From Hofstenia miamia (Eukaryota > Xenacoelomorpha > Acoela): a stretch of 64,000 nucleotides of DNA. Shown here one piece after another: positions 61,241 through 64,000 of this stretch. The DNA is taken from the NCBI GenBank assembly GCA_004352715.1, contig SCFE01000013.1, positions 1,689,534-1,753,533 on the forward strand, read 5' to 3'. Within the stretch, counting starts at the first letter, position 1, and each line of letters begins with the position of its first letter. Made by a program: the position numbers and the translations under genes. Below the pieces are notes generated by a model. That model was not told the DNA's origin and ran no database searches. It saw only the letters and a program-made list of their open reading frames with translations.

Positions 61241-61268
61241 CAAGATGAGAGGAAAGGATGAAGGAAAC
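61241..61268 (+). promoter_or_regulatory. Polypurine tract candidate of element 1
   Basis: AAGATGAGAGGAAAGGATGA and the following GGAAA form the only long purine run after the third ORF, where a plus-strand primer is expected. Confidence 0.4.
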
Positions 61269-61651
61269 TAAGACTAAACATATTGATAATGATTATAATG
61301 ATTAAAATGTAAAAACATGATAGGATTGATTATTTCATTTTGTAAATGTTTTGTGCAATTATATTTAAAATTATGCTCAACAGTATTTTCACAAAACGAA
61401 AGATGGTCAAACAGCGTAGTCAAATTAATGCTGATGTTGCGTAATTGTAGCAGAAATATTAAATGAGGGAAAAACCGTAAACAAGAACGATTAACAGGTA
61501 CTAGTTGAGTATTTAGTTGTTTATTACCAAGTGCTATAAATATACTGAACGTGATGTAATTATTGATGAGCAAATCTACTTTGGATTTATTTTCTCTTGT
61601 CAGGTTATTTTATATTCTGATGGAAAGCTAAACATTTACAAGCTAGGGTAA
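61269..61651. other. Non-coding AT-rich DNA after element 1
   Basis: This should contain the 3' LTR of element 1 if complete. By eye it does not match the 52.4-53.6 kb segment. No gene. Confidence 0.4.
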
Positions 61652-61717
61652 TTGTATGGTGGTTCCCACATCCAGTTAAAAGTATGCTGGAGCAGCCTCC
61701 TAATAGCTATTCCACAG

Positions 61718-61846
61718 NNNNNNNNNNNNNNNNNNNNNNNNNNNNNNNNNNNNNNNNNNNNNNNNNNNNNNNNNNNNNNNNNNNNNNNNNNNNNNNNNNN
61801 NNNNNNNNNNNNNNNNNNNNNNNNNNNNNNNNNNNNNNNNNNNNNN
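61718..61846. other. Assembly gap (129 N)
   Basis: ACAG occurs on both edges, too short to prove overlap. Confidence 0.9.
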
Positions 61847-62569
61847 ACAGCTGTAGTTACCTTGTGTGCTCTTAGGTTACAGATAGGTATAGGAGTTTTT
61901 TACCATTATAGCTTTCCTACTTGTCATTGCTTGTCTGATATTTTTATTGCAGCCAGTAGGCTTTACATGTCAACTCTCTCATTGATGAACTTCAGTTATT
62001 TATTACATTCATTACGCTACATGACGATTGATGATTTAATAGTGCTTACATTTAGACGGTTATTTAGATTGTATCTTTATATTCTATTACATATAGTTTA
62101 TTTAATAGTCACAACAAGTTGCTCATTGTTTAGTACAGTAGACCTCTGGCCAACTTCTAGTCATATTTTTCTGCAGGCAGCATTGATTGTTTACATGTAT
62201 CAAGGGCTATTATTTATTTCTATATATGTAGGGTTATTACATGTAAGGCTTCATAATAAGCTAATTCAGCAGCACGGTTGCATTACTTCATTTATTGCAT
62301 CAATTCATAATAACAAAAACAATCAATGCACTAAATTCTTAAGTAGTTGCAAATTCCATCACACTGAGTTCGCTATTCACATAACCATTCCTTTGTTGGT
62401 CTCTACCTCACAGCAGCAGCTCCATTGGTAAGATGCAGCTGGTGTATGTGTTCCTGGATATGCATGTCTACTTTTGAGTGTCGATCCTGTCTTCCATTGT
62501 CTCTGCTTTATCTAAATAAGTTGGAGTTAATTAAGTAGCTAAAAGAGCGCTCATGTATTAAATTAAGTT

Positions 62570-62575
62570 AATAAA
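62570..62575 (+). promoter_or_regulatory. LTR polyadenylation signal AATAAA
   Basis: Canonical hexamer 122 bases before the inferred LTR end. Confidence 0.45.
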
Positions 62576-62697
62576 CTGAACACTTATTAGAAAGGAGAGA
62601 AATCGGAAAAGTGTCAACTCTGCTTACTTTTTAATCTAAGCAAAGTAATACTTTTTCTATAAGTAATACACTCACAGTGGATTGACATGATTCTACA

Positions 62698-62713
62698 TGG
62701 CGACCATGACAGG
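62698..62713 (+). promoter_or_regulatory. Primer-binding site of element 2
   Basis: TGGCGACCATGACAGG directly after the LTR-type CA end, a form typical of gypsy-type elements. The tRNA was not assigned. Confidence 0.5.
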
Positions 62714-62910
62714 CGCTTGAAGAGCATGCACAAAGGAGAGAAAGTGGAAACACAGATGGTGTGTAATAGTTAACTAAAGAGTGTGAAAAGTTATGAACAA
62801 GAATTATTACCAAGGAGTGGGTTAAGATAGTTGTTTGTTCTCGCTCATTACAAAGCAAGTAAACAAGCAAAAAGATGACGAGCAGTAGTAACCGTTAGTA
62901 TGTAACACTG

Positions 62911-64000
62911 GTGAAGGACACCATTATACAATCACCTCTAGTAATCATGAAGATGGTAAATTCAAGGAAGAAGCAAAGGGCTAAAGCCAAAACGCAGAGA
63001 ACACCCCAAAATCAAACAACCCCAGTGATTGTTAATACATCCCCTGAGAGTCAAAATTCCCCAACAGAGATAATTTTGCAACAAGAAAAAGAAGATGCAG
63101 AATTTTCGACAACCGAATTAATGAAAATAATAGAAAATAATAACAATGAAAGATGTGAGTTAATGTTACAAATAGAAAACTTAACCCAAAGGATGTTTGA
63201 AATAGAACTAGCAAACGCTGAAAAGGATAAACGGATCAAAGAAATTACACAAGACACTAGTTCAAGGCTAACAGAGCAAAGGAATGTTTTCCAAAAACAA
63301 ATTGAAAAATTGATAGAGGCAAACAAGGAGATAAAGATGCAAAGCGAGAATCTACAAAATATGATGACTCAAATGCATGAGGAGAACGTTAACCTAAGAG
63401 AAGATAACATTTTAAAGCAACTTCAAATAGACGATTTGAAGGATAAAATCCGATTAACGTCGTTAACCAACGAAGAAACAAGAGAGGAAGAGAAAAATAG
63501 TGTCAAAGTAATAAAAAACACAGTCATTCAAGAACCGGAAAAATTAATTGGAAGCATACCAATGGAGGAAGGACAAGCTGCAATATACAAAAATTGTCAA
63601 ACAGAAGACGAATTTGTTGAAAAATTAGTTGTAAATATAACAAAGCAAGTTAAGGAGAAATGTAATAAAGCTGATATATGAAGAGACAATACTGTCGGAA
63701 GAAGAAGATAGTGAGACACCAGCATGTAAAGCAGTACTCCTGAAATTTATGGGGAGAGTGGATAGCTATTCGCCTACGTTCAAAGAATGGATTCAAATGT
63801 TTGAAATGAGTATGAAAGAAAGGAAAGTAATACAGAAGCAAGCAGCAGCAAGATTCCCTTTATATTTAGGAGGAGCGGCTTATCAGCACTATTTGGTGTT
63901 GGACTTAGAAACCAAATCAGATTATAAAAAACTAACCAGAGAGTATCAGTGATATTATGATGATGAAAGTTTCAAAAGCCAATATTGTATGTTATTAAAC
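62911..64000 (+). CDS. Gag of gypsy-type element 2, partial at window end
   Basis: The first frame (62911-63681; an internal Met at 62947 just before VNSRKKQRAKAKTQ is an alternative start) encodes about 250 residues. It has a basic Gln/Thr-rich head followed by a long coiled coil (about residues 65-195, repeated Leu/Ile heptads with Glu/Lys/Gln). A one-base shift near 63660-63670 moves the reading to the frame of 63749. That frame encodes the capsid-like block YSPTFKEWIQMFEMSM, LYLGGAAYQHYLVLDLETKS and DY, homologous to element 1. A TGA at 63950-63952 interrupts it, and the reading then continues to the window end. CpG content is higher than in element 1, suggesting a younger copy. The frameshift could be sequencing error. 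Confidence 0.65.

Larger units (their letters stand above)
53646..61268 (+). mobile_element. Gypsy-type LTR retroelement 1 (gag, pol, ORF3), CpG-decayed
   Basis: From a PBS-like TGGTGACCACAGC (53646) through gag, protease, RT, RNase H and integrase to a third ORF, ending in a purine-rich tract (about 61241-61268) that would prime plus-strand synthesis. It is interrupted throughout, mostly by TGA codons in the third ORF and integrase that fit CGA decay. It is related to the younger element that starts at about 61.7 kb: the gag proteins share a SPTFK(K/E)W and TKSDY block. Confidence 0.75.
61652..62697 (+). repeat. Probable 5' LTR of element 2 (left edge uncertain)
   Basis: The right edge is well supported: ...TTCTACA at 62697 followed by the PBS TGGCGACC. 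AATAAA at 62570-62575 fits the R-region poly(A) signal. The left edge could be a TG at 61653 or 61852. A hydrophobic open frame runs across most of it, including the gap, but looks like chance in T-rich DNA. It retains CpG, unlike element 1. Confidence 0.5.

Noticed and set aside
61652-62431. Hydrophobic 259-codon frame resembling a membrane protein
   Set aside because: It crosses a gap and lies in T-rich DNA just before an LTR end. The hydrophobicity comes from T-rich codons and there is no signal peptide or conserved motif.

Overview
The window is AT-rich, repeat-dominated DNA from a metazoan nuclear genome. The evidence for this is Penelope-like, LINE, Ty3/gypsy, Tc1/mariner and hAT relics, short eukaryotic polyadenylation signals, a satellite array, and a degenerate interstitial block of CCCTAA (TTAGGG-type) telomere repeats. 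TTAGGG is the common metazoan telomere type and is not usual in insects (TTAGG) or nematodes (TTAGGC). This points, as inference only, to a non-insect, non-nematode invertebrate. Many stop codons in the decayed elements are TGA where one C-to-T change at a CpG (CGA to TGA) explains them, so the genome probably methylates CpG. I see no intact host gene, tRNA, rRNA or CRISPR array.

Layout. 0-5.5 kb holds one multi-copy, possibly transposon-derived gene with CxxC motifs (2741-5248). It is broken by one in-frame stop and by an N gap that looks like a false scaffold gap. 5.5-19.9 kb is mostly non-coding, with microsatellites, a 33-bp palindrome flanked by an exact 8-bp duplication, and a faint LTR-retroelement-like relic. 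20.4-20.8 kb is a clean Tc1/mariner-type MITE with 88-bp terminal inverted repeats. 23.7-28.6 kb holds telomere-like repeats followed by 24.4 copies of a 190-bp satellite monomer with no difference visible by eye.

30-46 kb is a transposon graveyard: a mariner-like transposase relic (minus strand, 30.3 kb), hAT-type MITEs, a LINE with decayed reverse transcriptase (35.2-37.1 kb), and two pieces of one Penelope-like family (37.7-38.0 and 39.2-40.7 kb), the second ending in a hammerhead-ribozyme-like core. At 42,556-45,697 is a 3.1-kb element with Tc1/mariner ends that carries both a Tc1 transposase and a hAT/CGGBP1-like protein on the same strand. This is the strongest candidate for something unusual.

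46-64 kb holds another mariner relic, a minus-strand Ty3/gypsy pol (48.1-50.3 kb), an old satellite of about 71 bp (51.1-52.4 kb), and a long plus-strand gypsy element (PBS 53,646; gag, protease, RT, RNase H, integrase with GPY/F module). That element also has a third ORF of about 700 codons that overlaps the end of pol by 26 nt and that I do not recognise. A younger element with a homologous gag begins at 61.7-62.7 kb (LTR end and PBS at 62,697/62,698) and runs off the window. All coding sequences here are mobile-element genes, nearly all inactivated. The younger gag at the right end is the least damaged.
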